DNA from: Culex pipiens pallens
Lineage: Eukaryota > Arthropoda > Insecta > Diptera > Culicidae
Direction: 5' to 3'
Length of the DNA stretch: 64,000 bases
Assembly (NCBI RefSeq): GCF_016801865.2
Contig: NC_068938.1
Location: 51,848,493 to 51,912,492, forward strand
The notes beneath the pieces are model-generated. The model saw only the letters and a program-made list of their open reading frames with translations. It searched no databases and was not told the origin of the DNA. This document shows, one piece after another, positions 1 through 13,269 of the stretch. Position 1 is the stretch's first letter; the number at the start of each line of letters is the position of its first letter. The position numbers and the translations under genes are program-made.

Positions 1-120
1 GCTGGTCTTGATCAAACGGTTCATGGCGAAGAGTATTTTCCGTTTTAAGGCTTAGAGAAGAGTGAAATTTCGAGATCATTAGTTGGCATGGAAGAAGCAT
101 ACGAGTTACTTTAAAAACAA

Positions 121-291
121 ATTGTTTCACCAATATACTCTGAGCAGTTCGTCACGAATGTGAAATTCTTGGAAGTGATCATCGCGCAAGAAGCGGCAAC
201 CTCGCCGGGCATGCCGCGTATGAAATTATCCGCATTTTTGAGCCAGATTGAAATCGTCGAAACAGATGAGTTCTTTCCGGTTGAACTTTAG
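121..291 (+). pseudogene. Possible decayed coding fragment, unrecognised
   Basis: The plus frame 121-291 is open for 56 codons with protein-like composition, including MKLSAFLSQIEIVETDEFFP. The same frame upstream (1-120) reads GLEKSEISRSLVGMEEAYEL but has TAA stops at 46-48 and 112-114. Base composition is more GC-rich than the flanks. It may be a decayed retroelement or gene fragment, or a chance frame. The opposite strand also has open stretches. I do not recognise the product. Confidence 0.2.
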
Positions 292-1137
292 GCGGGCGAA
301 ACGGGTCGCGAGAAATTCGGGCGTCCCGCGTGAATTCTTAGCATAGAAATAGAACATTTTCGGCGCGCCATGTTCAGCGAACAATTTAATTTTAATTTAT
401 TGCGGAATAGCGTCTGTGTGTAAAGTATTTTTATGTTTTGTCAAACAAATATCCGCACGTCTTCGGCTCAGTCAGCAAGCTGCCTTCAGCTGATTGTGAT
501 TCAAAACTAGACAAATTGCTGAGCGAGTAATAAAAGTGTTTATTTTTCACGCAACTTCAAGGTTGCCAAGTGTAACCCAAATTGCGCGTCGAGACATACT
601 TTGAGCGCGCGCACCCACAATTATCGGTGGCACATTTCAAAGCACACAAAAGCAATAAAATACCCAACTGAAACAGAAATTTGTTTGCCTGCTGACGTTA
701 AAAGTTCGACCAGTTGGTTTTTTGGGGACGGGCAAATCTACACCCGAAATTTATGTACTTTGGCTCGATTTATGATTTTCAAGGAGGGAAAAGAACGTTG
801 CGCGACCCCAAAGTGTACTTGAAGCGGGCACCCGGTCAATGTCTTTCTTTTCGGGACATTATTCAGCCGGAATGGGACCATTACTGTGGGTAAGTTATAT
901 GGTGGGGAGATGTTCGAACAGCGAACGCAAATATGCAAACTAGAGCAGTGACTTTAAGGTAAATGTTCTATTTCTAGTGAAATGTTCAAGCTCAATGAAT
1001 TTAATTTTTCGTTAATTTTAGGCACATACAATTCCTACAAAAATATATTTATACCTCGAAAAAACATTTTAAAAAATCAATCCAGAGATATCAAGATTTT
1101 CCGTAGATTCACGTATCTGGATGAAAAATCAAACAAA
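292..1137. other. Non-coding, nothing recognised
   Basis: AT-rich intronic sequence between the possible decayed fragment and element P. No gene or clear repeat seen. A 73-codon frame at 601-822 has no support. Confidence 0.5.
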
Positions 1138-1139
1138 TA

Positions 1140-2630
1140 CAGTATGTAAAAAAAGTATTTACACCCCTTGGGCACTATGCACATTTTGTGATGAAACATG
1201 TAAACAATTTAATGTTGACATAAACCTAGTACTACGTTTTGTTCAGAAACTCATGCGGAACATTTTGCTGCAAAAAGCTCATGAAAATATGTTTTCTATA
1301 AAAAGTTATATAACAAATACTATTACAAAAATAAAAAAGGTGCAAAAAAAGTTTGTACACCTTTCGAAAAATTAACATAAATAAAGTTATTTGTTGACAA
1401 ATCACCATAAATCCAGTCTCCCAACTCCAAATAGGCATCCTTGACTGATCAAAAAAATAATTTGGATTGAATATAAAGTTTACTAATTACTTAGTATAAA
1501 AGTTTATATAACTCTGGAAATTCTAAATAAAACTTATCTAAACTTAATTTTGCAAACTTTCAATTTAACTAAATGTCAATATATTACCATAGAATTGCTA
1601 AATAAACATTCTGGAGTGGGTATAACACCGTTTTGGGGGTCTTTGTATCGCTAGAATAGATTTTTCGTTGGAATTTCGTACCAACCCGGAATTACGTCGT
1701 CGGAAAATCAGCCGGCATTCGAACCGGTCCACAATTAACAAGTCAACCTATATGGCATCGGAAAGGGCATAAAATTTCCGATCTTTTGATACCCAGACAT
1801 CTAGGTTTTCTATAAAACCCACGTTTTTAAATACCTAGGCAAAAACGTTGTTATGGTTTCGTTTGAGCAATCTGCCAAAAATGTATGGAATTTCGTAATT
1901 TTTGTTCTCGTGGATCAAACTTACTTTTTGCCCAGGTATTTAAAAACGTAGGTTTTATAGAGAACCTAGATGTATGGGTATCAAAAGATCGGAAATTTTA
2001 TGCCCTTTCCGATGCCACATAGGTTAACTTGTGAATTGTGGACCGGTTCGGATGCCGGCGGATTTTTCGACGACGTAATTCCGGGTTGGTAAGAAATTCC
2101 AACGAAAAATCTATTCTATCGATACAAATACTCCCGGGACGGTGTTATACCCACTCCAAAATGTTTATTTAGCAATTCTATGGTAATATATTGACATTTA
2201 GTTAAATTGAAAGTTTGCAAAATTAAGTTTAGATAAGTTTTATTTAGAATTTCCAGAGTTATATAAACTTTTATACTAAGTAATTAGTAAACTTTATATT
2301 CAATCCAAATTATTTTTTTAATCAGTCAAGGATGCCTATTTGGAGTTGGGAGACTGGATTTATGGTGATTTGTCAACAAATAACTTTATTTATGTTAATT
2401 TTTCGAAAGGTGTACAAACTTTTTTTGCACCTTTTTTATTTTTGTAATAGTATTTGTTATATAACTTTTTATAGAAAACATATTTTCATGAGCTTTTTGC
2501 AGCAAAATGTTTGGCATGAGTTTCTGAACAAAACGTAGTACTAGGTTTATGTCAACATTAAATTGTTTACATGTTTCATCACAAAATGTGCATAGTGCCC
2601 AAGGGGTGTAAATACTTTTTTTACATACTG
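1140..2630. mobile_element. Palindromic TA-flanked element P, copy 1 (complete)
   Basis: This 1491-bp element has arms of roughly 700 bp that are near-perfect inverted repeats around a core of about 100 bp. The ends are CAGTATGTAAAAAAAGTATT and its complement, flanked by TA (1138-1139 and 2631-2632), as in Tc1/mariner-type elements. The arms contain mirrored 68-84 aa reading frames that are simply the two strands of the same repeat. No transposase is present. The same family recurs at 26047-29259, 41495-42986 and 48624-49941. Confidence 0.92.
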
Positions 2631-2632
2631 TA

Positions 2633-4576
2633 TAACAAAACACAAACAAATATCTTAAATACTGATACTGATAAACCCGAAAAATGACAAGTTTTCCTGA
2701 AAAAAAAAAAACAGTTTTGTTGAAAAAATTTAAACCTGTCCTTCAGGTAAGTAAACAATCAAACTAAAAATTAAAATCTGAAAAACGTTGAAAAATCAAA
2801 ATTTTTGCGATAGCATATCTCTCGTGTTTTTTAAACATCCTTTAAGCAATGGGTTTACATATGTTCATAGGTCCTTTTCAAATATTCAAATTCCACTTTT
2901 CTCGAGTAGAATTAAAAGACAAAAAAGTTGAAAAATTACAATGTTTTATTTTTTTTCATAAATGTGCCATAACTTGTTTCTGCCACTAAGATAACTTTTC
3001 GAGAAATCAAATTTAGTTAAGGAAGAAGTATATATTCCCCGAGCTCCAAGTCGTACTGGCCAAGGCCAAAGCCCATTTTGAAATGACCTTAAACAATGAG
3101 GCAGTTGCACAAAAATTATGTCCAATATACTGAAAACTGTCCCGCCCGTGTGGATCAATCGGACCGCGCACTGAACTCACAATCCAGAGGTTGCTGGTTC
3201 GAATCCCGCGGCGGGCGCTCTAAAATTCTAAGTGTAAATATGGGTATCCGGCGCCGTCGCTCCGTGCCGTACTTAAACACTTAGGAGCCCAGGGCGGTGA
3301 AGTCCTTGTAGTTAAAAGGAGGACACTAGTGGTTGGTACTAGCAATGGTGGCCGACAGCTATGAAGTCAACTTCGTTTTTTTATACTGAGAACCATAAAT
3401 TTTCCTTTGTTTAAAATCATTTTTTGCATGGTTAAGATCGATGACAAACATTCCATTGTAGGGGAACGGCATCTAATTCCATCGTGCCTCTAATGTTGCC
3501 ATATCAGCGCTTAGACGTTCAAGTACATAAAAGTATTTTCAACTGAAAAAAAGATTGCCAAAAATAAAACATTCTGTACATTTGTCATCAGCTGAATTTA
3601 CAATTTCAGAAATTTTATTTGCTGAAATATTACCAAAACATAGCATATTTTAAACGAAGCATACATCAAAAGAGGAATCATTCAAATAAGAGTTTGGTTT
3701 GTGGTCAGGCAACATTTTAACAATATTTTCTTTAAAAGTATATTGTTTTTAAAACCATCTAGAGTTACAAAACTTCATTTAAACCAAGATATATTAATAT
3801 TCTCACAAAATAAGCAAAATATGTATGAACGAAAACGAAAAGCAGTTGAAGTTGTTTTTTTTCAAATATCTGATAAATTCATTTAATAACGCTGAGCAAT
3901 TATTTGAAAAAACAGAGATTTATAAAATATCTCAAACTGTTTTTAGTTTTCTGTAAAAAAAATAAATAAATAACAATCTTTCACGTTCTTATTGATTTTT
4001 TTAATAATATGGAAGAAATTTTCATGTGTTATGACATGATTTGAACGTCACATTGTTATATCCATAGTATGTTACAACCAAATTGTTTCGCTGAAAATTT
4101 AAATCAATTATCTGCAATTCGTAAAAAATATAGTAATGAACAATGTTATCAAATCTTTGTTCTAAGTTTACTATTCCACTGAAACCATCCGTGAAACAAA
4201 GGATAACAAATTTTCATAATTAGCAATATGAATTGTTTTCAAAAATACAGAACTTTGAGATAATGTTAGGTAATTATAAAATTATCGACGTCAACTTATT
4301 GTTTCAAAACTGCGTTAAGGTCAAAAATGCGCCTCGAAGAACAAATGCTTAAAACTTTTATTACGTTAAAAACTGTATGTTTATGTTTACAAATCATAGA
4401 AGGGTTTTAAATCTGTTTTAAAAAATAATAAATTTTGGGACAATGGATTGAAAAACTGTCGTGAAACTGATGATAATTTTTGCAAATTTGTGTCAGAAGC
4501 GTAACTGTTTTGTTGTATAAAGCATTTTTAGGCAGCTTTTGCTCATTTTTGTTAGAAAAATAGGCTTGAAATTTAC
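2633..4576. other. Non-coding apart from the SINE at 3141-3365
   Basis: AT-rich sequence with short frames only. Nothing else recognised. Confidence 0.5.
3141..3365 (+). mobile_element. tRNA-derived SINE, diverged copy
   Basis: CCCGCCCGTGTGGATCAATC begins a tRNA-like segment with a clover-leaf-like anticodon arm and a perfect B box GGTTCGAATCC (about 3198-3208). It is followed by the same AATTCTAAGTGTAAATAT tail as the SINEs at 59180 and 60477. The 3' part differs from those copies and ends near a T run at 3375. Confidence 0.65.
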
Positions 4577-5235
4577 GATTAGCGGGGATGGAATAATCGC
4601 CAAAAAAAATCATTTTTGCGTGCGAGCTCACTTCACTCGCGAAAGAGAGAGGAGGCGGATCGCGCAAAAGAAAATCGCTCGCAATTTTTTCATAAAAATC
4701 AATGTGCTGAGGATTTTTTTGTGAATTTCCTTATCAGCACCACACGCAGAAAAATATTTTGTAGAATCAGCCTGTACGAGGTTTGATTCAACAAAATTTT
4801 TGTTGAATATAATCAACGCCGATTTTGCGTTGAAACAAACCTTGATATTCTCAATTCCACAAAAATCTTTTGTTGTTTTGAAAAAATTTCTTTGACGTTT
4901 AGCGTATTCAACAAAAATCTTGATTTTCAAATCAACAAAACGTTTTGTTGATTCAAATATGCCTTATTTTTCTGCGTGCACTTAAAAATATTTATTTCAC
5001 TTTGTTTACACACATTGACAAAATGCGACAGGTCATTTTTCGACGTGTGACGTTACACTTGCAAGTGTAGTAGTGAAAAAGATGTTCCGTCGAATAATCA
5101 TGATGATGATGTTTTTAGATTCCTTTTACCGATCTTTCGTGAGCGAGAGAGGAGAGCCATGCTTCCTTCGCAGTTTTTCTCTTCATGAACGTCTATGAAT
5201 TTTCTTTTGATGATGATTATTCCATCGCTGATGAT
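4577..5235 (+). mobile_element. Inverted-repeat element Q, copy 1 (hosts a nested MITE)
   Basis: The ends GGGATGGAATAATCGCC and GATTATTCCATCGC are inverted. The interior has repeated GAGAGAGGAGG and ACTTGCAAGTGTAGTAGTGA blocks. A second copy lies inverted at 23540-23893. The region 4743-4978 is a later MITE insertion absent from the second copy. Confidence 0.7.
4743..4978. mobile_element. 236-bp MITE nested in element Q
   Basis: The terminal repeats CACGCAGAAAAATA/TATTTTTCTGCGTG are flanked by CA (4741-4742, 4979-4980). The empty site CAGCACCACTCAAAAATA is seen, reversed, in the copy of Q around 23730-23750. The interior is rich in CAACAAAA/TTTTGTTG. No ORF. Confidence 0.8.
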
Positions 5236-8200
5236 TAGTTTTTACACATAATTTCAAGTAAGACTAATTTTGTTTGGAATTTGTATTTTAAATAAAAGCA
5301 ATTGAATTCAAGTTCGATTACAACAATACATAATTTTTAAAATTTTGTTCACAGATTAAAATGTTGTTCCCTTTGTTTTACGCTAGAAATTGTATGGTAG
5401 AGTTTAAATATAAAACTGAATGATTATATCGGTCATTTTGAGATAACCTATTTATGAATATATTTTATTTAAAAAAGCTAGCAAGAGTTAACATATTTTC
5501 ACTTCAGATAAGCGCCAGCCCCGTCGTACCTGTCAAAATTATAACAAATTCATTGCCCTGACGAGACAAAACCGCACGTTAAAGAAGCAAACTTCAAAGC
5601 ATTCTTTCAAAAATACCTTCAAGAAACGCAAAAATGCAGACAATCAGCACCCTTTGTAGAGCTAAACAAAATAATTTACCGCCGCTAACAAGCTCATTTC
5701 CAGGTTTTTCTCAAAGACTCGGAAAAATTTCTCAAGTCCTAAAAATTCAAACAAACAAAAAAGAACCAAAATCAGCATCGCGTCTGAGGCTGCCGCCGAA
5801 ATGCCGCTGAATCACGCTGACGAATCCTCATCTGCATTCAACCCAAACGCCAGCAGCCAGCAGATGGGGCGTAACGAGTCCCTAGCACTTTTGTTTTTCC
5901 TCCCGAGTTGTAGGTAATTAATTTGTTGTTCTCTGCCTGGTTGCTTTCTGCGAGCGAATTTGCCTCAACTTTTGAAGTGTTGAACTACAACGGGATTTGT
6001 GCGAGTTGTGGGAAGTTTTGTCCCTTTTCTCAACTAAGCTAAGAAAAAACATATGTTCGCCATGATTTTGGCCGTAAATCATGCCACCAGTTAAAACTGT
6101 CCCCCCAGATTCGCGCGCATTAATCATCTTAATTTAAATTTAAATGACGGCATTTAATCCAGTTTTGCGCCGTTACGCGTCGTGCACTTTCTGCGCGCCA
6201 CAAACAAGCTCATCTTTATTTGTTTGAGCGCAAAACTTTCCGCAAACCCTGCCCGAGCCAAGAAATTGCAAATTTATGGCGACCACTTAGCCACAAAATT
6301 GCAAATTAAAATTTTTCCAATTAGATGAATAGTGTGCATCGTGGCCTTACTACTCGCCTCGTCCCGTCCCAGTCGGCCATAGTGCGAAGAATGTTAATTT
6401 TATTATTTATATAGAAATGAAACGCGATTATCGTCTCTTTCTCTCTCTCTCAAAGTTGGATCAGCTCTCGAGCTCAACTTCAGTCAACCGTTTTAACCGC
6501 GAGAGAGAGAGAGAGAGAGTGTGAGCAAGAGAGCTTGTGTGGAAAAACATTAAAATATTTTTATGCATCGCTCGGAAAGGAAAATTTGCCACTCGTCGTT
6601 TTTTTCACTGAGTTTTTTTTCGAGCGCACGATGGGGATGATGATGATATGGTAATAATTCATTTGCATGGTGTAATGATTTTGGGAAAGGATATGGAAGC
6701 CTGAAGAGGATCTCTTTTGACTTTGAGGATGTAATTTTTCATATTGAATATACATCAAAAAATAGATTCCTGACCAGAATATTAACAACCCAACGCAGTG
6801 AATATGAATAAAATGAGTGTTTATTCCGATCTTACAATGTTCTAAAAAGTTTGAAATCTAGTTATTTCATTGAAAGTTTAAATTTTTGCTATAGTATTTT
6901 GTCAACGAAAATTGCAAGGTTGCAAATTAGTTTTGTTGAAGAGATCAAAAAATCTTCCAAAAGTTTCATTTTTTAACATTGAAAATTAGACCAATAAAAG
7001 AATCCTCAAAAAGAATGTTTTCATCGTTTTGAATTCTTTGTGAGGCTGTATCTCAGAAACTCAATGCTCGATATGCAAAGTTCCAAAATGTAGGACATTT
7101 TCTCAGCCTTTTTTTTAATGTGGGTTCTTTTCTTCCAAAGAGAATTATCAAAATGCAAAAAAAAAAACGAAAATTTAATAAAACACGTTATTTTTGATTG
7201 AAAATTTGGTTTTGTTATACTTCATTAAAATATTTAAAAAATCATATTTATTAATTTAAGAATAATAAAAGAAATTATAATTTAAACATCATAAAACATA
7301 ATAAATAAAAAATTTAATGATAAATTAACCTTATCAACAAGAATTACGAAAAAGGTAAAAGAAATCATGATTTCACAAGGTAAAAGATTACAACAGCACC
7401 GCTTCTCAAAATTCAAGGTGCAAATTCATATTTTTTTGATTATATCAAAATTTCAATGAAAACAGAAGTACAAACAACTTGTAAAAAGTTAAAAAGGGTT
7501 TTCCTTCGTTGATAATACATTTACAAATTGTATTAAAAATTATTATTATTTTTTGTATTCCCCCGAAAATTTGTGAATAAAATTAGTACATCAGAAAAAA
7601 AATTAAACTTTTTTATGTAACTTTTAATCACTTGGGATGTCAAAGTTTTTTTTTCTTTTATCAAATTTTGATTTTCTTAATTTCGACATTTACATCAATT
7701 TAATCACGCCTCAATTATTCTGTTATTTTGTTATCTAAAAAATTTCGATAGCATGGAATTTGATTTTTTGGCGACACTGCTAAAAAAAATTAACAAAATA
7801 GGTAAGTCACAAAGTGCTTGAAACAGTACTTTAGTCAAAATTTGTGAAAGTTTAATTTGAACAATTTGAGCTACAATTGCCAAATAGACTTAAAAAAAAC
7901 ATAGTTTAAAGTTGTACAAGTTTTTTTAGATGATTTTTAGTTATTTTTTTTAGCAAAGCATATTTTTTGCCCCTAATATTTTGGAATAATTCAAGAGTGG
8001 GGACAGAGCTTTCTCAAAATTAAGTTGTCTTTAGTTGAAATAGAAATAAAGTTACATAAATCCACATAATATTATATTCTGTTACAGATCTATTTTTTCT
8101 ATATTTCCAAATCAATAACTACAAATTCAAATCAAATACCGTAAACCGGGGTGACTTTGATAGGATTTCTCCTGTCCCTTTTTCGTGACGTTGCAACGCA

Positions 8201-9720
8201 ATAAAATGGTAAACTTACACTAGTTTCAAAAAAACTTAACTTAAGATTAGCTGCAAATCCATGACATTTCCGTTTAGTACATCTTAAAATCTACAAAATG
8301 CAAACAAAAGGATAATTTGTGGATTTTAATTCGCGGTAAACCAGGAATTTTTAGAAAAATGTTTTAAAACGCTGATTTTATCACTTATTGATGCATAACT
8401 TAACCAACCAACTGATCAATTTATGAAAACTATGATTTTTGAAGCTTCAAGTAGTCTAGAATCGATGAAAAATATCCAAAAAGTTCATAAAGGCTTTTCA
8501 AAATTTCATCCTATGGTGTACATTGCCGGAGAATGTGTCATTTGCATTTCATTGTTGTGTGGAAAGTTTTCAAACATGTATCGAGATTATTATTCCAGAA
8601 ATGGATGTTGAGATTGGTTATTCTACCACTACATCTTTACTATTGACGCGTCGTTAATTACAGGTGTGATGTCGATTTTTTTTTGCGTGTTGACGTAGAC
8701 TTTATTTATTTTTTTCTCACCATCACAACCGACAGCGACGTCCAATCGCCACAGTTTGTGTTTGTGCGTGCGGGGGTTTGTGTTGTAAAATGCCTGAAAT
8801 AGTTTACACGGATAATTTAAACAACGGCAGCTCATTCATGAAATTAGCTGGCATCAAAAATCCACTTTCTCGCCCGCTTCGACGCCATGCCGAGATTGTT
8901 TTGGCCCACCGAAAAAAAGATAAAAAAAAATATCAGCACTCTCAACCCCAGAGTCCCAGATATTTTGACTATTTCATGCATCCGAGCAGTGCAAATATTT
9001 GAAATAACGATAACGTTCGCCGAAGCGCGCTGACAGTTGAACTCGCTCACGTCTCACTCACTTCCACTTCCTACCCGTGATCGCGAAAATTCCTTCCCTC
9101 ACCCAACCGGCGGCGAGGACTATTTTTTCCGCGAGCGAGCAAATTTTTCACTTTCGTAATTGACCTTTTAAGAGCGACATTAAATTTAGCGGAAAAATTC
9201 GCTGAATAAATAAACAATTTCGAATGGGCTTTCGCGCCGAACATTCCGCTGAACTCACTACTGCCTCGAAATCCACTGTTGTGATGCGCGGAAAGTGCCT
9301 CGAGTTTTTTGGGCGGTTGACAGATTTGCAGGCGTCGACAAAATGGTTGGTTAAATGGACTCACTAGTCTCAGGGTAAGATTAATTTGTTTTCGAGTGAC
9401 GCAAATGCGTCGCTAGGACGAACTTTGCTTTGTTAAGATGCATTTCTTGTGACCACAAATATGAAATGTTGTGTCTTCTCACATTTTTTTTTGTGGGTAC
9501 TAAATGGTCGTTGTCACAACACAACAAACATAATTAGACCGAGAAACCTCTCATATTTGGCACAAATCTTAATTTGGCCCAAAGATTCGTATAAAGATGT
9601 GTTTTATTATAACCCTTCTGTAATCTTCTAATTTTATTTTTAAAGTAGATTTTTTCGTTGGACTAGTATACAATAGTCTTGATTTTTCAATAAAAGCAGG
9701 AGATAGATACGAGAATCACA
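5236..9720. other. Intronic sequence, little structure
   Basis: 5500-6440 is of moderate GC and repeat-poor. 6521-8600 is very AT-rich, with a lone repeat end ACCGTAAACCGGGGTGACTT at about 8138. 8600-9400 is again of moderate GC and repeat-poor. No gene was found on either strand. Confidence 0.5.
6441..6520. repeat. (CT)n and (GA)n runs in inverted arrangement
   Basis: TCTCTTTCTCTCTCTCTC and GAGAGAGAGAGAGAGAGAG flank about 45 bp. GAGA-type sequences can bind GAGA factor in insects. Function here is unknown. Confidence 0.7.
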
Positions 9721-10242
9721 CGTCGTCGCCATCGTGCTAACTTGTCGTACGTGCATTTTGGGCCAAATTGAGTTAAGAACGCCATTTTGTGCAGCTCACA
9801 ATGCCTCACCTTTTGACCTTCACAGATCCCCAAAATTCGATGTCAATCCTGAGATATTTAACAAAAACCGAAAAAACTCCGTGCATGTTTGTCACTTTAC
9901 ATATGAAAGTAGTTTCAATCTTGACGTGCTATCTTGTCACTCCATGAAAATTGATGTAAGTGCGACAAAAGGCCAAAGGGATTTCAGGCCAGGAAAGTCA
10001 GGATACGTTTGTCGCACGTACAAGCTAGACTACCGTAAACATTTGTAATTATAACTCGGGACTCCAGTAACCAACTTCAACCAAACTTTGGGACAATGCA
10101 CAGAATGGTGATCCAAACAAAACGTGTTTGTTATTGTTTACATTGCGTGCTCTCGTTTTTGAATATTCAAGGTCAAACATTAAAACGCGTTTTTCTCGGA
10201 ACGTCAAAATGGCGGGTGCGACATGATAGCACGACGACGTCG
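9721..10242 (+). mobile_element. Inverted-repeat DNA element T, copy 1
   Basis: The ends (CATCGTGCTAACTTGTCGTA and TGCGACATGATAGCACGACG) form imperfect inverted repeats. The same element lies in the opposite orientation at 47851-48354 and 51930-52433. Internal frames of 80-104 codons differ between copies and do not look like a protein under selection. Confidence 0.75.
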
Positions 10243-11865
10243 ACGTGGTCTACGCTCATTACAACCTCTTCAATGTTCTACCATCTCGCATTTCTCCTCC
10301 CTTCAACTCCCTGCCAGTCTCGAAAACCCGATTGTTAATGTCACTTTTGGTTAAAACGTGCTATAATTTATTATTTCTGTACGCATTTTCATTAACTCGT
10401 TTATGTGACGCGGTCCTTTTGAGACCGCGTTGAAGCTGTTCCACAAGCAGCAGCTCTCCGTTGTCATGCCTACATGATGCGGATCTGTTGTGGCGTCGTA
10501 CACGTAGAAGAACACGACTTCGGGACGGCTATTACGGGGCCGCGTGGAATTGGTGGCAGCAGCGACGGCCCGCGTGATTTATGACGACTTCCCACATTGT
10601 CACACCCCGAAGTGTGTTCCAGAACTCCGAGTGCGCAAGCTGGAGCGCGCTTTCGTTCACGGCTAGACGCGATTTCATTCAGGATGCAGGATTGCCGAAT
10701 CTTGTGGGGAGTTTGCTCTGGGGCGGTTCCTCAAAGCGACACCTTCCACCGACTCTTCAATTAAACGCCCCACTATTTTGCAGAAAGCCCCCGTTCGGCA
10801 AACCGCAAAGCGGTTTGCACTTACGAATATATACATCATTAGCGTCATTATAATCGCATTTAATTAGAGCAAAAGTGCAATTTATATAAGGGCCGCCGCC
10901 GCCGCCGTTGCGCACGCAAATTGCTGAATGGGAATGATAATTAAAATATTAATTAGCATAAGCATAATTCAATGTGACACCCCACGATTCATCACTCGTG
11001 GCGACGGCAGTAACTGAACCCAGAGTAGGAGTTGGTACCCACACGGTGGTGACACCACCTTGACAAGCTGTGATCGTCTTCATTTGGTGTGGTGACACTT
11101 TCCGGGTCGGGGACAGCTGTGTGCTGTCAGTATCATCAGCCAAGTCGGCGGCAGGCAGAGGTTATGACGAGTTCTTGAAAGGTGACACGGTGGCAGAAGC
11201 AGCAGCAGCTCATTGGTTTGACATTTACAGGTTGATGTTTTGTGGGGTGTCAAAAACTTACAAATTGAGCAAGATCTTACGCTGATTTGTCGCTGACAGC
11301 AGCGTGGTGTTACTGGTTTGGTAACAAATTTGGGACAAATGAAGGAGTCACTTTACATTATTTATCAAGTTATTTGAATAACAAAATATTGAACTATTTC
11401 AAACTTAATTGCTATCAGGATGGATTTAAACGCAATGTGCTTTGGTTTGAATACCTTTAAAATTTGATGTGTAAAAAATCGAAATCTGTATCTTGCAATT
11501 GGACATTTTGATCGATTTGTCTTGAGCAAAGTTGTAGGTATTATGTTGGGCTTTTTGCTAAAATTAGGACTTTAACAAATTCTCTATCTTTAAAATAGAA
11601 TTCTGGGGATCAAAAAGACAACTTTTGAGCCCTAGAAAAGTATCTATGGGCAAACATTTTGCCATCCAATTTATGTTTTTGGAAAATTTGCGATAAAAAC
11701 TAATTCACAGCAAACATTTTATTTGCGTAATTTTATATGTAAATTGAATTTCTTATCAAAATGTTCATTTTTTTTTAAAGTGCATCTTTTTGGAAATATA
11801 TAAAAAAAATGAATCTAGAAAAAAATAAATTCGCTGATCTCTTCAAAGGCATATTTTGAAAATTG
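10243..11865. other. Repeat-poor intronic stretch
   Basis: Moderate GC to about 11300, with a small (GCC)n run at 10891-10905 followed by homeodomain-type TAATTA/ATTAATTAG motifs (about 10938-10960). A hairpin ACGCGGTCCTTTTGAGACCG lies at 10409. Could be regulatory; no gene seen. Confidence 0.4.
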
Positions 11866-13079
11866 TTAAGGCCGTTGCAAATATGTATTGAAGTTTAACA
11901 TAAAAATTAAAATAAGAAGCCATGATTTTGAATGGCATTTTACCCCTGCCCAGTTGTATTGCAAAAAATAGTTTTCAAAATATCGAAGTACTGACGATTT
12001 TTTTTTTCAGTCGAAAAACAATTTTTTTTTTGCGTTACTTGCAGAATTTTACAAAATTCAAAATATTATTGGTCAATCCCAGACATGCTAAATATGATTT
12101 TAAAACGCAGGAAAATGAATTTCAATTTGTTTTCAGTTTTCTTCTGGGTAATTCTCCGCCAACTCACACAGCAGTTGCCCCGACCCCTCTTCGATTTGCG
12201 TTAAACTTTGTCCTAAGGGGTAACTTTTGTCCCTGATCATGAATCCGAGGTTCGTTTTTTGATATCTCATGACGGAGGGGCGGTACGACCCCTTCCATTT
12301 TTGAACATGCGAAAAAAGAGGTGTTTTTCAATATTTTGCTTATAAACTTTTTTTCGTAAAATCGCGATAACTCGTGATGTTTATAAGCAAACTCCTCATG
12401 TCTACATATCAAAATTTTTGTAATTGTCTGCTCTACAACTTTGTAGAACTTTGTTGCACTCTAAAAAAATACCCTGAAAAGTTAGAAAAAACACGAAATT
12501 TTAAAATGAAAAATTTTGTTCTAAATGAAAAAATGACCCTTCTGGGTCAATGTAGATTTGAAAAGTACATTAAATTTCCCATAAAATGACATGCTCCAAA
12601 ATTTTTTACAGTCGAGTAACGGAAAATGGGAGAATTTTTAAAACTTTTTTAGTGTTTTTTTCGATGAAAAATACGTTTCTTAGGAATTCTGAGTACGCCA
12701 TCAAATCGGGCGTCTAATCTTACATAAAAGTCCCAATGACACCAAATTTCTATCTCATCACCGTTTCAGGCTGCAAATTATTGAAAAACACCTCTTTTTT
12801 CGCATGTTCAAAAATGGAAGGGGTCGTACCGCCCCTCCGTCACGATATATCAAAAAACGAACCTCGGATTCGTGATCAGGGACAAAAGTTACCCCTTAGG
12901 ACAAAGTTTCACGCAAATCGAAGAGGGGTCGGGGCAACTTTTCCCGATTTCGTGTGAGTTGGTAGAGAATTACCCTTCTATTTCCATTGAAATTTTGAAG
13001 TTTTTGAAAAAATGTTTTTTGCCTCCTGATTTTCGGACCGGTTTTGAAGGGGCTTTGAAAAATATTTGTAACGGCTTAA
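11866..13079. mobile_element. Fold-back element with TTAAGGCCGTTGCAAATA ends
   Basis: The outer ends TTAAGGCCGTTGCAAATA and AAATATTTGTAACGGCTTAA are inverted. The inner arms 12143-12332 and 12776-12980 are near-perfect inverted repeats (blocks GGAGGGGCGGTACGACCCC and complement). Single ends of the same family occur at about 43690-43716 and 44165-44192, and in their duplicates. No transposase ORF. Confidence 0.75.
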
Positions 13080-13269
13080 ATCAAGACTAAAATTTCAAAA
13101 ATGCAAAAAGAAATCATTGGTACCCCCCTTTTAAATGTTTTCAGAGCTAATTTAAATATGTGTTGTATTTTCTTCATTGCTCCATAAAATAATAACATAT
13201 TTTTTTTTGAAATTTGTACACATTTTACGAAAATTCGGATTTTATTGAAAAATTGGCAATACTGACAAA

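Noticed and set aside
155..175. Short resemblance to an 18S rRNA block (GTGAAATTCTTGGA)
   Set aside because: The match stops after 14 bases and no neighbouring rRNA sequence is present.
1121..2649. Mirrored 68-84 codon ORFs in palindromic elements, also at 41477, 42750 and 49705
   Set aside because: They are the two strands of inverted arms, vary between copies and have no transposase motif.
3141..3215. Functional tRNA gene, also considered at 19834, 27321, 55950, 59180 and 60660
   Set aside because: Each B box is embedded in a repeated SINE or MITE, and the clover-leaf is incomplete.
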